64,000 nucleotides of DNA. Origin: Leifsonia sp. fls2-241-R2A-40a (GTDB lineage Bacteria > Actinomycetota > Actinomycetes > Actinomycetales > Microbacteriaceae). The first letter of the stretch is position 1, and the number at the start of each line of letters is the position of its first letter. The notes beneath the pieces were generated by a model. The model worked only from the letters and a program-made list of their open reading frames with translations, ran no database searches and was not told where the DNA came from. Shown one piece after another: positions 7,399 through 15,928 of the stretch. A program made the position numbers and the translations under genes. The stretch spans positions 1,426,001 to 1,490,000 of the forward strand of contig NZ_JARVRS010000001.1 of the NCBI RefSeq assembly GCF_030209575.1. The letters run 5' to 3'.

Positions 7399-8991
7399 AT
7401 GAAGTCGTCAACCCTCGCCCTCACCGGGCTCATCTTCGCCGTCTCGATGACGACGATCGACCAGACGATCGTCGCGCTCTCGGCGCCCAGCATCCAGCAG
7501 AACCTCGGGCTGAGCCACGACGGGATGCAGTGGGCCGTCAACGTCTACCTCCTGACCACCGCCGCCTTCTTCCTGCTCGGCGGCCGCATCGCCGACGTGG
7601 TGGGTCACAAGCGGATGGCGCTGGTCGGCATCGCCGGCTTCGGCATCACGTCGCTGCTATGCGGGCTGGCGCCGACCGGCGACCTCGCCGAGCCGTGGCT
7701 GGTCGCCGCCCGGGCGCTCCAGGGCGTCAGCGGCGCGATCATGTTCCCGGCGGCGATCGGCATCGTCGTAGAGGGCTTCGCCCGTGAGAGCCGCGGACGC
7801 GCCATGGCGATCTTCTTCGCGATCACCGGCGCCATGACCGCGGTCGGACCGATCGCGGGCGGCTACCTCACGCTCTGGACCTGGCGGGCCATCTTCTGGG
7901 TCAACGTCCCGATCGCCGTCGCGGCCTTCGTCATCGTGCTCATCGCCGCGCGCCCCTCCACCCGGCGACACGAGCGCATCGACTGGCTGGGCGCTGCGAT
8001 CGTGGCCGCGGGGATGGGCCTGGTCGTCTTCGGCCTGCAGCAGGCGAGCCCCTGGGGATGGGCGAGCCCGGCGGTCATCGGCTCGCTCGTCGTCGGTGCA
8101 GCCCTCCTGGTGCTGTTCGTCGTTGTGCAGCGCCGGATCGCCCAGCCGCTGATCCGCATCGCCGCTTTCCGCGACCGCGGTTTCACCCTCTCGACCCTGG
8201 CGACGCTGTTCGCCTCGATCGCCTTCATCAGCGCCTTCTTCTTCCTGAGCGTCTACGGTCAGGTGTCGCTGCAGCTGTCGGCGTCCGAGACCGGACTGCT
8301 GTTCCTCAAGTTCTTCATCGGGTTCGTCATCGCGAGCAGACTCGGCTCGGTCCGGTTCGACAAGAGCGGAGCGCGCAGGGTCGTGCTGCTGGGCGGTCTC
8401 ATCGGCGCGGTCGGCTTCGGCTGGCTGGCGACCACGGCGACCGATCTGTCGATCCACGCGGACGCCTTCTTCAACCCGCAGACGTGGCCCATCGTGATCG
8501 CGGGTGCGGGCATCGGACTCATGTTCAGCCCGGTGTCCACCGACGCCGTGAACCGCGCGATCGGCGCGAGCTACGGCGAGGTGAGCGCGATCTCGCAGAC
8601 GATGAAGAACTTCGGCGGCGCACTCGGCCTCGCGGTCTTCACGACGATCGTGACCTCACGGCTCACCGACCTGCTGACCACCTCGTTCGCGAAGTTCGGC
8701 GGCACGGCGGCGGACGCGCAGACCGCGGTCGACAGGATCAGCGGCGCCTCCGGCAGCGGCGGCTCGCTCGCGAACATCCCGCAGGCGATCCAGGACCAGA
8801 TCCTGCACGCGGTCCGCGCCGACTACGCTTCGGCCGTGCAGTGGGCGTTCTGGGGCATGGCGGCCGCGATGGCGGTCGTCGCCGTGATCGGGATCTTCTA
8901 CCCAGCCGGTCGCACCTCGCTGCCCGAGGAGCCCGCGGCCGTCACCGGCGGCGCCGGCACCGACGCCGCCGACAGAGCCGCTACAGTCTGA
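7399..8991 (+). CDS. MFS drug exporter of the DHA2 (EmrB/QacA) type
   Basis: 530-residue proton-driven exporter with about 14 membrane segments, the DHA2 length. The N-terminus carries the family motif MTTIDQTIVALSAPSIQQNL in helix 1, motif A-like GGRIADVVGHKRM after helix 2, and GGYLTLWTWRAIFWVNVPI. The ATG at 7399 sits six bases after a CAGGCT element, which supports it over an upstream in-frame start. Its place just after tetR suggests regulated efflux; substrate unknown. A separate promoter for the following kinase lies in its last codons. Confidence 0.92.
   Translation: MKSSTLALTGLIFAVSMTTIDQTIVALSAPSIQQNLGLSHDGMQWAVNVYLLTTAAFFLLGGRIADVVGHKRMALVGIAGFGITSLLCGLAPTGDLAEPWLVAARALQGVSGAIMFPAAIGIVVEGFARESRGRAMAIFFAITGAMTAVGPIAGGYLTLWTWRAIFWVNVPIAVAAFVIVLIAARPSTRRHERIDWLGAAIVAAGMGLVVFGLQQASPWGWASPAVIGSLVVGAALLVLFVVVQRRIAQPLIRIAAFRDRGFTLSTLATLFASIAFISAFFFLSVYGQVSLQLSASETGLLFLKFFIGFVIASRLGSVRFDKSGARRVVLLGGLIGAVGFGWLATTATDLSIHADAFFNPQTWPIVIAGAGIGLMFSPVSTDAVNRAIGASYGEVSAISQTMKNFGGALGLAVFTTIVTSRLTDLLTTSFAKFGGTAADAQTAVDRISGASGSGGSLANIPQAIQDQILHAVRADYASAVQWAFWGMAAAMAVVAVIGIFYPAGRTSLPEEPAAVTGGAGTDAADRAATV
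8982..8987 (+). promoter_or_regulatory. -10 element TACAGT of the sensor kinase gene
   Basis: TACAGT lies six bases before the GTG at 8994, inside the end of the MFS gene, giving the sensor kinase a likely leaderless transcript of its own. It supports the choice of GTG start. Confidence 0.5.
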
Positions 8992-8993
8992 TC

Positions 8994-10187
8994 GTGACGG
9001 AGCGCGTGGACGACCGCTGGTTCGGCGACTGGATCGGGTACTCGGCCGCCGCGACCCTCGCGTCGGTGGTGCTCATCCTGGCCAACCCGATCAGCGGCTA
9101 CCCGCGGACCATCGTGTCGGCGGGGCTCGTCCTCGCGCTCTTCCCGGTCTACTGGTACCTGGCCCGGCCGAGCCGAGCCGGCATCCGCGGCAACACCTGG
9201 CGCGCGTGGACGTATGTCGGGATCGCGACGGCCGTCTACTTCGCCGCCTACGGGCTGAACACCTGGGCCAACATCGCCCTGTTCATCGTGTCCCCGCAGT
9301 TCTTCCTGGTGCTCTCGGCCATCCCCGCCGCGGCGGCGATCGTCGTCATCAACTTCGGCGGGGTGCTGGTCCGGTGGCTGGTCGGCGACCTCGACCCCGG
9401 CGATGTGGCGGGGACGCTCGGTCTGACGGTGCTGATCATCGCGGTGTCCGTCTACTTCAGCAACCGCATCACGGCGGTCACCAAGGAGAGCCGCGAGCGC
9501 GGACTGCTGATCGACAGGCTGCGCGAGCAGCAGCGCGAGATCGCGGAGCTGTCGGAGCAGCAGGGCGCTGCGGCCGAGCGCGAACGGATCGCCCGGGAGA
9601 TGCACGACACGCTGGCGCAGGGGTTCACGAGCATCGTCACCCTCGGCCACGCCGTGCAGGGCGAGTTGGAGTCGGATCCCGCGACCGCGCGCCGTCACGT
9701 CGAGCTGATGACCGACACGGCGCAGGAGAACCTGCAGGAGTCACGTCGGATCATCGCCGCATTGACGCCAGGGCGGCTGGCCGAATCGACGCTGGAGCAG
9801 GCGCTCGGCCGGGTCGCCGGCCGGTTCGAGGAGGAAGCGGGCGTACCGGTCGCCTTCCGGGTCACCGGCACGCCGCGGCCCGCGGCGCCCGCACTGGAGG
9901 TGGTCGCGTTGCGTGTGTTCCAGGAGGCGCTCGCCAACGTGCGGAAGCACGCGCGCGCCGGGGCGGTGGATGCGACCCTCGCGTACGACGCCGGCTCGCT
10001 CGCGCTCACCGTGCACGACGACGGCCGCGGCTTCGACGCGGGCGCGCCGCGCGACGGCTACGGCATCGACGGGATGGAGGCCCGCGTGCGCGAGGCCGGC
10101 GGCGCCTTCGCGCTGACCACTGCTCCCGGCGCGGGGACGCGCCTGCGTGTCGTGCTCCCCGCCGAGCCGATCGGGGAGGCGCCGTGA
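8994..10187 (+). CDS. Sensor histidine kinase, NarL/DesK type
   Basis: 397-residue two-component kinase. Residues ~15-160 hold about five or six membrane segments; a short coiled coil (RLREQQREIAELSEQQ) leads to the HisKA_3 dimerisation domain with phospho-acceptor H204 in AREMHDTLAQGF. The ATPase domain has the N box around residue 315 (EALANVRKHARAG), DDGRGFD and a GYGIDGMEAR box. The GTG start follows a TACAGT element by six bases. The stop overlaps the response regulator GTG by GTGA, making the pair a coupled unit. The signal sensed is unknown. Confidence 0.93.
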   Translation: MTERVDDRWFGDWIGYSAAATLASVVLILANPISGYPRTIVSAGLVLALFPVYWYLARPSRAGIRGNTWRAWTYVGIATAVYFAAYGLNTWANIALFIVSPQFFLVLSAIPAAAAIVVINFGGVLVRWLVGDLDPGDVAGTLGLTVLIIAVSVYFSNRITAVTKESRERGLLIDRLREQQREIAELSEQQGAAAERERIAREMHDTLAQGFTSIVTLGHAVQGELESDPATARRHVELMTDTAQENLQESRRIIAALTPGRLAESTLEQALGRVAGRFEEEAGVPVAFRVTGTPRPAAPALEVVALRVFQEALANVRKHARAGAVDATLAYDAGSLALTVHDDGRGFDAGAPRDGYGIDGMEARVREAGGAFALTTAPGAGTRLRVVLPAEPIGEAP

Positions 10188-10807
10188 TCCGCATCGTGCT
10201 GGCCGACGACCATCCCGTCGTGCGGGAGGGGATCCGCGGGATGCTGCAGGGCTACGACGACATCGAGGTGGTGGGCCAGGCGGGCAGCGGGCCGGAGGCG
10301 GTCTCGCTGGTGGCGGCACTGCATCCCGATCTGGTGCTGATGGACCTGCGGATGCCGGGTGGCGACGGAGTGGAGGCGACGCGCGCGATCGCGGCCGCGC
10401 ATCCCGCGACCCGGGTCGTCGTGCTGACGACCTACGAGACCGATCAGGACATCCTGCGTGCGATCGAGGCCGGGGCCAGCGGATACCTGCTGAAGGACAT
10501 CGCCCCTGCGGAGCTCGCCCGGTCGGTGCGCTCGGCCGCCGCCGGCGAGACGGTGCTGGCGACCTCCGCCGCGTCCGCCCTGCTGGGTCGCGTGCAGGGT
10601 AGGCAGGCAGCGCCGGCGCTCTCCGCCCAGGAGGTCAATGTCCTCCGGCTCGCCGCCGACGGACGGACCAATGCGGCCATCGGCGCCGAGCTGTTCATCG
10701 GGGAGGCGACGGTGAAGACGTACCTCAGCCGCGCCTACGAGAAGCTCGGCGTCTCCGACCGCACCTCGGCGGTGCGCCGCGCGCTCGAACTGGGCCTGCT
10801 CGACTGA
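10184..10807 (+). CDS. LuxR/NarL-type response regulator
   Basis: 207 residues. The receiver domain (1-120) has the acidic pair D8-D9, phospho-acceptor D54 in LVLMDLRMPGGDG, and the conserved Thr and Lys (VVVLTTYE; GYLLKDI). The C-terminal LuxR helix-turn-helix is LSAQEVNVLRLAADGRTNAA to TVKTYLSRAYEKLGVSDRT. Partner of the sensor kinase with which it overlaps. No target operator could be assigned. Confidence 0.94.
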   Translation: MIRIVLADDHPVVREGIRGMLQGYDDIEVVGQAGSGPEAVSLVAALHPDLVLMDLRMPGGDGVEATRAIAAAHPATRVVVLTTYETDQDILRAIEAGASGYLLKDIAPAELARSVRSAAAGETVLATSAASALLGRVQGRQAAPALSAQEVNVLRLAADGRTNAAIGAELFIGEATVKTYLSRAYEKLGVSDRTSAVRRALELGLLD

Positions 10808-10828
10808 GCCGTGCGGCAGAATGACCGC

Positions 10829-11476
10829 ATGGCAGCACTCAGGACGGAACGCGGGCTCGACCGGCTCGTCAACTTCTCCGACGCGACGGTCGCGATCGCG
10901 ATCACGCTGCTGATCCTGCCGCTCGTCGACGCCGCCTCCCAGATCGGCACGAGCTCGTTCGCCGAGTTCTTCGAGAAGAACGAGTGGGAGCTGCTCGCCT
11001 TCGCGGTCTCCTTCGCCGTGATCGCACGGTTCTGGGTCGTGCACCACCGGATCTTCGAGTCGGTCCGCGCCTACTCGTCGTTGCTGGTCTGGCTGAACTT
11101 CCTCTGGCTGTTCGCGATCGTGCTCATCCCGTTCACCGCGAACCTGCTCTCGAACGGCAACGGCGAGCGGCCGGACGTGTACGCCCTCTACATCGGCAAC
11201 CTGTTGCTCGCGACACTCGCCTCCCAGCTCATCGGCCGCGTGCTGGCCCACAACCCCGAGCTGATGTCGGAGGAGGCGCGCGCGTCCATCGATCGCACGG
11301 CCGGGGTGGCCGAGCTCCTCCTGATGGCGGTCGCCCTGGTGCTGGCGGTGGTCGTCCCATCGGTCGGGATGTTCTGGCTCTTCCTGCTGTTCCTGGCCGA
11401 CCCCGTGCACCGGCTGCTCCGCCGGATCGTGTACGGTCCCGAGACCGAACGACGGCCTTCCCGAACGCACACCTGA
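10829..11476 (+). CDS. TMEM175/DUF1211-family membrane protein, possible potassium channel
   Basis: 215 residues with about six membrane segments. RTERGLDRLVNFSDATVAIA contains the FSD motif that lines the pore of bacterial TMEM175 channels, followed by ITLLILPL. The family forms potassium-permeable channels; activity here is inferred. The ATG at 10829 lies six bases after a CAGAAT element, so it is preferred to the GTG at 10811. It starts 21 bases after the response regulator but probably has its own promoter. Confidence 0.85.
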   Translation: MAALRTERGLDRLVNFSDATVAIAITLLILPLVDAASQIGTSSFAEFFEKNEWELLAFAVSFAVIARFWVVHHRIFESVRAYSSLLVWLNFLWLFAIVLIPFTANLLSNGNGERPDVYALYIGNLLLATLASQLIGRVLAHNPELMSEEARASIDRTAGVAELLLMAVALVLAVVVPSVGMFWLFLLFLADPVHRLLRRIVYGPETERRPSRTHT

Positions 11477-11492
11477 GGTCTACCGTCGGGGC

Positions 11493-11681
11493 ATGCGCTC
11501 GAAGACCTTCTGGACCCTGGCCGCCATCGCCGTCGCGTACATCCTCGGAGCCCGCGCGGGCCGTGGCCGCTACGAACAGCTCACCGAGGTCTTCACCTCG
11601 TTCTGGAATGCGCCCGACGTGAAGAAGGCGCGCAAGAAGGCGAAGGTCCAGGCCGAGAAGACGCGCAAGCGCCTCTCCTGA
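11493..11681 (+). CDS. Small YtxH-like membrane protein
   Basis: 62 residues: one N-terminal membrane segment (FWTLAAIAVAYILGARAGRG) and a basic C-terminal tail (KKARKKAKVQAEKTRKR). The GARAGRGRYEQL junction is common in short actinobacterial YtxH-like proteins of unknown role. The ATG follows a TACCGT element by six bases. Confidence 0.75.
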   Translation: MRSKTFWTLAAIAVAYILGARAGRGRYEQLTEVFTSFWNAPDVKKARKKAKVQAEKTRKRLS

Positions 11682-11706
11682 ACCCCGCCGCTAGACGAGC
11701 CCGGGC

Positions 11707-11949
11707 TCAGGGCTCGTCGTAGTCGCCCTCGGTGTACTCGCCGTCGGGCGCCGCGACCGGCTCCTGGGCGTCCGTGTAGGTGCCCTCGGTCTCCTCCTCC
11801 GGGCCGACTCCCTCGGTCTCGGTGTACTGACCGTGCACCGTGCGCTCGTGGGGTCCTTCTCCGTCGACCTCGGTGTAGCTGCCCTCGAGGTTCTCGCGTG
11901 CTTCGCCGATCCGCTCTGCGTCGCCGTCCGGCTGGTATGGGATGCTCAT
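11707..11949 (-). CDS. Small acidic protein with four GxYT repeats
   Basis: 80 residues, strongly acidic. After a short head (MSIPYQPDGDAERIGEAREN) the chain holds four copies of Gly-x-Tyr-Thr-Glu/Asp with the Tyr at residues 25, 42, 58 and 72. No signal peptide, membrane segment or cysteine is present. I do not recognise a function; it is probably cytoplasmic and disordered. Third-position base use matches neighbouring genes, which supports a real gene on this strand. Confidence 0.65.
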   Translation of the reverse strand: MSIPYQPDGDAERIGEARENLEGSYTEVDGEGPHERTVHGQYTETEGVGPEEETEGTYTDAQEPVAAPDGEYTEGDYDEP

Positions 11950-12060
11950 AGCAGGGACATTACGCCGAGACGCCGCCGACTGCCACGGTTCGAATCGCTG
12001 TAGCCGCCCGGACGCCCGCGAGAGTAGTCTTCCGCCGTCACCCGGACGATCGGCGGACCG

Positions 12061-14898
12061 ATGAGCGATGAGCCAGAGGGCCAACGCTGGCCCCATCACG
12101 TCCTTGAGCTGCGCATCCACGGCATCAAGAACACACCGCCGACGGAGATGCTGGGGCGCGACCAGTCCGAGCTGAAGCAGACGCAGGGCGACGAGAACGG
12201 CGGGTTCTGGTGGGCGCCGAAGCAGGATGAGCCCGACCGCGATCCGGATGAGGCTCCCGGATCCTTCGACCCGACCGTGCCGCCGCCGGACGTGCGCACG
12301 GAAGCGTACTCCTGGGGGCGCCTGGCCCGCTTCGGCGCGGGACCGCTGCTGTTCATCGGTCAGCTGTTCGTGCAGCTCGCCTGGCTGCTGCTCGCTCCCT
12401 TCGGTCTGGCGAACGCCGCGTACTGGACCCGGCGCATCCCGGCCCAGCGGCCGGGCGGCGAGTGGGACGCCGGGGTGGGCGGGGCGTCGCTCCGCGTCTT
12501 CGCGCTCGGCCTGACCCTGCTGTACGTCTGTGCTCTGGGGTCCGTGAGTCTCGACCTGGGCGTCCAGTGCATCACGGGTGCCGCATGCACCGCCCTGCCG
12601 AGCGGTGTCACGGGCTTCTTCGCGAACGCCCCGCTGAGCTGGCGCGGTCCCCAGCTGGCGCTGCTCTCGCTGCTGCCGGTCGGCGGCGTGCTCCTCCTGT
12701 ACGTGGTCTCCCGGCGTGCGCGCAGCCGGTACGAGGCGGCCATCTTCGACGCGGCCGACCGGATGGGCGGGCGCGGCGTGAAGCGGACCGGCCGGCTCCG
12801 GCCGCTCGCGTCCGAGGGGTTCTGGCGCACCGCCCGCGTCGGGCCGCCGACGGAGCGCCTGCACCTCGCCGCGGCCTTCCTCCTCGTCGCCCTCCTGCTC
12901 GGGTGGGACCGTGTGTTCGCGGGGACGCCGTCGTGCGCCAAGCTGCAGACCTTCGTGTCCGGGGAGTGCCTCGGAGCGGCGGTCGGAAACGGCGACGTCC
13001 TGGCGCTGATCGGCGGAGTCGTCGCAGTCCTGGGCCTCGTGATCACGATCATCCTGGTCGGCGTGCTGGCCGAGACCACGAACACCAGCAGCGCCTCCGT
13101 CGACGAGTTCCTGCGCGACCGGCTCCGCAGGACCGGGACGGTCACGGCGTGGGTGCTCATCGTCTCGGTCGCCGTCTACCTGTTCGTGGGCGCATCCCTC
13201 TGGTTCGGGGGAGAGTACGCCGCGCCGGTGACGGGTTCCTTCCTCGGGCTCGCGACCGCGCCCTCCATCATCCTGGGTGTGCTGCTCGCGATCTGCATCT
13301 CGGCGCTGGGCTGGCGCCGCGGTGTGCCGCACTGGCTCTCGATCGCGCTGATGACCGGCGCCGGGCTCGCTTTCCTCGCCGGTGTCGCGCAGAACCCGCC
13401 CACCCTCGGCGGCGCGCCGGGGCCCCTCCGCCTGCCGCTGTTCGCCGTCGCCGCCGCGCTGACGGCGGTGCAGCTGCTGGCGGTGTGGTGGTGGCCGCGC
13501 TCGCGAGCGGGGCGCCGGATCGGCCCGCCCGAGCGGTTCCGCGCCGAGGGGTGGGCCGGAATGGCTCCGGGCGTGTGGATGCTGCTCGCGCTCGGCGCCG
13601 CCATGCTGCTCTCCACGCTGCTGGTGCTGGGCGTCCAGGGCTGGCTGCTGAGCGGATCGCCCCCGTGCGGCTGCGCCGTCCCTCCGCACGGAATGCTGCG
13701 GCCCCCGATCGTCTATGCCAACTTCGGCGATGTGCTGCCGTTCATCGCCATCGCGCTCGCGCTGGTGGCGCTCGTCATCGCGGGCGCCGTCCTGCGCTGG
13801 ATGCCGCTCCTCACCACGCCGCGCACCCGCGATGGTCGCCGCCCGCTCCTGGAGGAAGTGGATGCGTACCGCGACGGCCGCATCGCCGCGAGCACGACCG
13901 CCGACCGTCTCGCCCTCAAGATCCTGCGGGCGCGGCGCCTCGCGGCGCTCGTGCACCGCGGCGAGCCCATCCTCGGGATCCTGGCCCTGCTGTTCGCGGT
14001 GGGGTTCGTGGTCGCACTCGCGGTCTCCTATTCGGTGGCGTTCCGCTGGATCGACGGGCTGGTCGGGCCCGCGCTGACCGTGATCGCGGCGGCCATCCTC
14101 GCGGTGGTGGTCGAGAACGCGCTGACCGCGAAGGAGCGTCCCATCAGCATCATGTGGGACCTCATGTGCTTCCTGCCGCGCGCGGGGCATCCCTTCGGGC
14201 CGCCCTGCTACGCGGAGCGCGTCGTGCCCGAGATCCGCGACCGGGTGACCGACTGGCTGACCCACGACCTGCAGCCGCCGGAGGGACTCACCCTCGCCGA
14301 ACGCCTCAGCTGGCGCGACAAGCAGGAGGAGACGGCGCTCGCCGAGGAGCGGCCGTTCGACGTCGTACTGTCGGCGCACAGCCTGGGCGCCGTGCTGGCG
14401 GTCTCGACACTCTTCACGCTGCGCCCGGACGGCGCGGACCACCTGCGCAATGTGGCGCTGCTCACCTACGGTTCGCAGCTGCGCGTCTACTTCGGGCGGT
14501 TCTTCCCCGAGCTGTTCGGCCCGGATGCGCTGGGAACCCTCGGCGCACGCCGTCCGCTGCTCGCCAAGGCCGACCCGTGGTTCGCGCAGGTCGAGCTGGA
14601 TCAGGACGGCGAGCCGGTCGTCGTCAGCGCGTCCGGTGCGGACGATCCGTCGCTCACCGAGCTGCTGACGCAGCCGGACGGCTCCGTCGCGTGGATCAAC
14701 CTCTGGCGGCGCACCGACTACCTGGGCTTCCCCGTCAACAGCTACCGCCTCGACGACGGTCGTCCGGACGACCTCGACCGCGGCGCCGACGAATTCGGGC
14801 CGCCGCGCTACCTCGTCAAGGTGGCGACGCATCCCGACTATCAGTCAGCGCCCCAGTACCGGGTGGCCCTGCTCGACCTGATCCGGCGGCTGCGCTAG
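12061..14898 (+). CDS. Large polytopic membrane protein with C-terminal lipase-like alpha/beta-hydrolase domain
   Basis: 945 residues. It opens with a soluble LELRIHGIKNTPPTEMLG segment; the His-Gly-Ile pattern is seen at the first strand/oxyanion region of lipase-like proteins. A dozen or more membrane segments follow between about residues 95 and 680, with charged loops. The soluble C-terminus carries the nucleophile elbow around Ser774 (VVLSAHSLGAVLA), within a GxSxG-like AHSLG, and a further NSYRLDDG region. The role may be hydrolysis of a membrane lipid or ester, but no characterised homologue is recognised. The start is an ATG 111 bases after the divergent acidic gene. Confidence 0.8.
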   Translation: MSDEPEGQRWPHHVLELRIHGIKNTPPTEMLGRDQSELKQTQGDENGGFWWAPKQDEPDRDPDEAPGSFDPTVPPPDVRTEAYSWGRLARFGAGPLLFIGQLFVQLAWLLLAPFGLANAAYWTRRIPAQRPGGEWDAGVGGASLRVFALGLTLLYVCALGSVSLDLGVQCITGAACTALPSGVTGFFANAPLSWRGPQLALLSLLPVGGVLLLYVVSRRARSRYEAAIFDAADRMGGRGVKRTGRLRPLASEGFWRTARVGPPTERLHLAAAFLLVALLLGWDRVFAGTPSCAKLQTFVSGECLGAAVGNGDVLALIGGVVAVLGLVITIILVGVLAETTNTSSASVDEFLRDRLRRTGTVTAWVLIVSVAVYLFVGASLWFGGEYAAPVTGSFLGLATAPSIILGVLLAICISALGWRRGVPHWLSIALMTGAGLAFLAGVAQNPPTLGGAPGPLRLPLFAVAAALTAVQLLAVWWWPRSRAGRRIGPPERFRAEGWAGMAPGVWMLLALGAAMLLSTLLVLGVQGWLLSGSPPCGCAVPPHGMLRPPIVYANFGDVLPFIAIALALVALVIAGAVLRWMPLLTTPRTRDGRRPLLEEVDAYRDGRIAASTTADRLALKILRARRLAALVHRGEPILGILALLFAVGFVVALAVSYSVAFRWIDGLVGPALTVIAAAILAVVVENALTAKERPISIMWDLMCFLPRAGHPFGPPCYAERVVPEIRDRVTDWLTHDLQPPEGLTLAERLSWRDKQEETALAEERPFDVVLSAHSLGAVLAVSTLFTLRPDGADHLRNVALLTYGSQLRVYFGRFFPELFGPDALGTLGARRPLLAKADPWFAQVELDQDGEPVVVSASGADDPSLTELLTQPDGSVAWINLWRRTDYLGFPVNSYRLDDGRPDDLDRGADEFGPPRYLVKVATHPDYQSAPQYRVALLDLIRRLR

Positions 14899-14900
14899 CC

Positions 14901-14954
14901 CGCTGACGAGAAGACGCTGACGAGAAGTCGCTGACGAGAACACGCTGCCGAGCG
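14901..14954. repeat. 14-bp tandem repeat, three full units and a degenerate fourth
   Basis: Units CGCTGACGAGAAGA, CGCTGACGAGAAGT and CGCTGACGAGAACA, then a degraded CGCTGCCGAGCG, lie directly after the stop of the membrane hydrolase. A local slippage-type repeat; no regulatory role is evident. Confidence 0.8.
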
Positions 14955-15030
14955 ACTCCACGCTACGCCCCGCGCGTGACCGGTTGAACCCCCTTGAGCG
15001 TCCGGGCGGTCGAGGCGTTACGTGAGACTC

Positions 15031-15243
15031 ATGACCGATTCGCGAGACGCACAGGAGCCGATCACCGGCCACGACCCCACCAACGGGCTCGCCGGCGACC
15101 TCGAAGGTGACGACGGCGGAGCCGCCCAGCCCACAGCGGACAAGGACGTGATCCAGGATGTGATTCCGGACCTCGACGACGCCCGCGACACCGACGCGGA
15201 CGAAGACTCCGCCACCTCGTACAGCGAAGAGGGCCGGCCGTAA
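15031..15243 (+). CDS. Small acidic unknown protein
   Basis: 70 residues, very acidic (DLDDARDTDADEDSATSYSEE at the C-terminus, in part), with no cysteine, membrane segment or known motif. The ATG at 15031 was chosen; a GTG nine bases upstream is in frame. It is followed after 22 bases by another acidic gene, probably in the same transcript. Such low-complexity acidic proteins are common in this family of organisms; function unknown. Confidence 0.6.
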   Translation: MTDSRDAQEPITGHDPTNGLAGDLEGDDGGAAQPTADKDVIQDVIPDLDDARDTDADEDSATSYSEEGRP

Positions 15244-15265
15244 GGCCCCCGGGAAGGAGCGGAGC

Positions 15266-15595
15266 ATGAGCGACACCAGCGGACTGCCGAACACCGACGC
15301 CGAGGGCGTTCCCGCCGAGGACCAGCCGGAGCGTTTCGAGCAGGGCGGCCAGTCGGGCGAGCGCGACGCGCAGGCGGCCGAGCCCGCCGAGACCGACCCG
15401 GGCCAGGACGGCGACGACGTGTCACCCGGCGGCGTCTCAGCGCCGGGCGAGACCGGCGTGACGCCGGAGGGAGCCGAGGATGTGACCCCGGCCGCCGGCG
15501 GCACCGACCAGGCCGAAGCCCCGCCTGCCGACTTCGACCCGGCCGACCAGCCGTCCAACCCGGACCTCGTGGGGCACAGCGAGCCCCCGGACTGA
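15266..15595 (+). CDS. Small acidic unknown protein
   Basis: 109 residues, acidic and rich in Gly, Pro and Ala (for example EDQPERFEQGGQSGERDAQA), predicted disordered. A clear ribosome site GGAAGGAGCGG precedes the ATG. It pairs with the preceding acidic gene and is followed by a strong hairpin terminator. I do not recognise a function. Confidence 0.65.
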   Translation: MSDTSGLPNTDAEGVPAEDQPERFEQGGQSGERDAQAAEPAETDPGQDGDDVSPGGVSAPGETGVTPEGAEDVTPAAGGTDQAEAPPADFDPADQPSNPDLVGHSEPPD

Positions 15596-15638
15596 TCGGT
15601 CACCCCCCAGACCACCGGCCTCGCGCCGGTGCCGGGCC

Positions 15639-15669
15639 GGCCCCGCTCTCCTCATCCCAGAGCGGGGCC
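15639..15669. terminator. Bidirectional hairpin terminator
   Basis: A perfect 11-bp stem GGCCCCGCTCT / AGAGCGGGGCC with a 9-base loop lies between convergent genes. No long T run follows, as is usual in high-GC actinobacteria. Confidence 0.75.
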
Positions 15670-15672
15670 GAT

Positions 15673-15712
15673 CTGTGTCTGCGGGGCTAGGCCTGTGTCC
15701 GCGGGGCTAGGC
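15673..15712. repeat. 20-bp tandem duplication across a stop codon
   Basis: Two copies differing at one base (CTGTGTCTGCGGGGCTAGGC and CTGTGTCCGCGGGGCTAGGC) lie head to tail. The second contains the stop codon of the minus-strand membrane protein, so the duplication sits exactly at its 3' end. Confidence 0.8.
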
Positions 15713-15898
15713 GGCCGGCCGCCCGGCGAGCCATCCGGCTCCGGCGACCAGCCCGATCACGCACAGGCCGACGCCCACACCGAGCGCGGTGACGCCGCCC
15801 GTGCGCGGAAGCACGAGCCCGACCACGAAGAGCAGCGCGCCGACGTTGAGCAGCACGGCCGATATCCAGCCGAGGACCCTGCGCAGCGTCGCGTTCAT
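15707..15898 (-). CDS. Small two-helix membrane protein
   Basis: 63 residues with two hydrophobic segments (about 8-30 and 38-58: WISAVLLNVGALLFVVGLVL and LGVGVGLCVIGLVAGAGWLA). No known domain. The ATG lies six bases after a TACGAT element on this strand, again a leaderless layout. Confidence 0.65.
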   Translation of the reverse strand: MNATLRRVLGWISAVLLNVGALLFVVGLVLPRTGGVTALGVGVGLCVIGLVAGAGWLAGRPAA

Positions 15899-15928
15899 CC
15901 GGGTATCGTAGCCCGGCCGGGCGGGCCG

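Noticed and set aside
11987-11996. GGTTCGAATC, a tRNA T-loop-like sequence
   Set aside because: The flanking bases do not form a T-stem, and no acceptor stem, D-arm or anticodon arm could be placed around it on either strand.
11950-14832. Long minus-strand open frame opposite the membrane hydrolase, joined to the real acidic gene at 11707
   Set aside because: Only the last 80 codons have a natural protein composition; the rest is a shadow of the + strand gene.
14901-14954. Possible CRISPR-like array
   Set aside because: The units are tandem with no unique spacers between them, and no cas gene is nearby.
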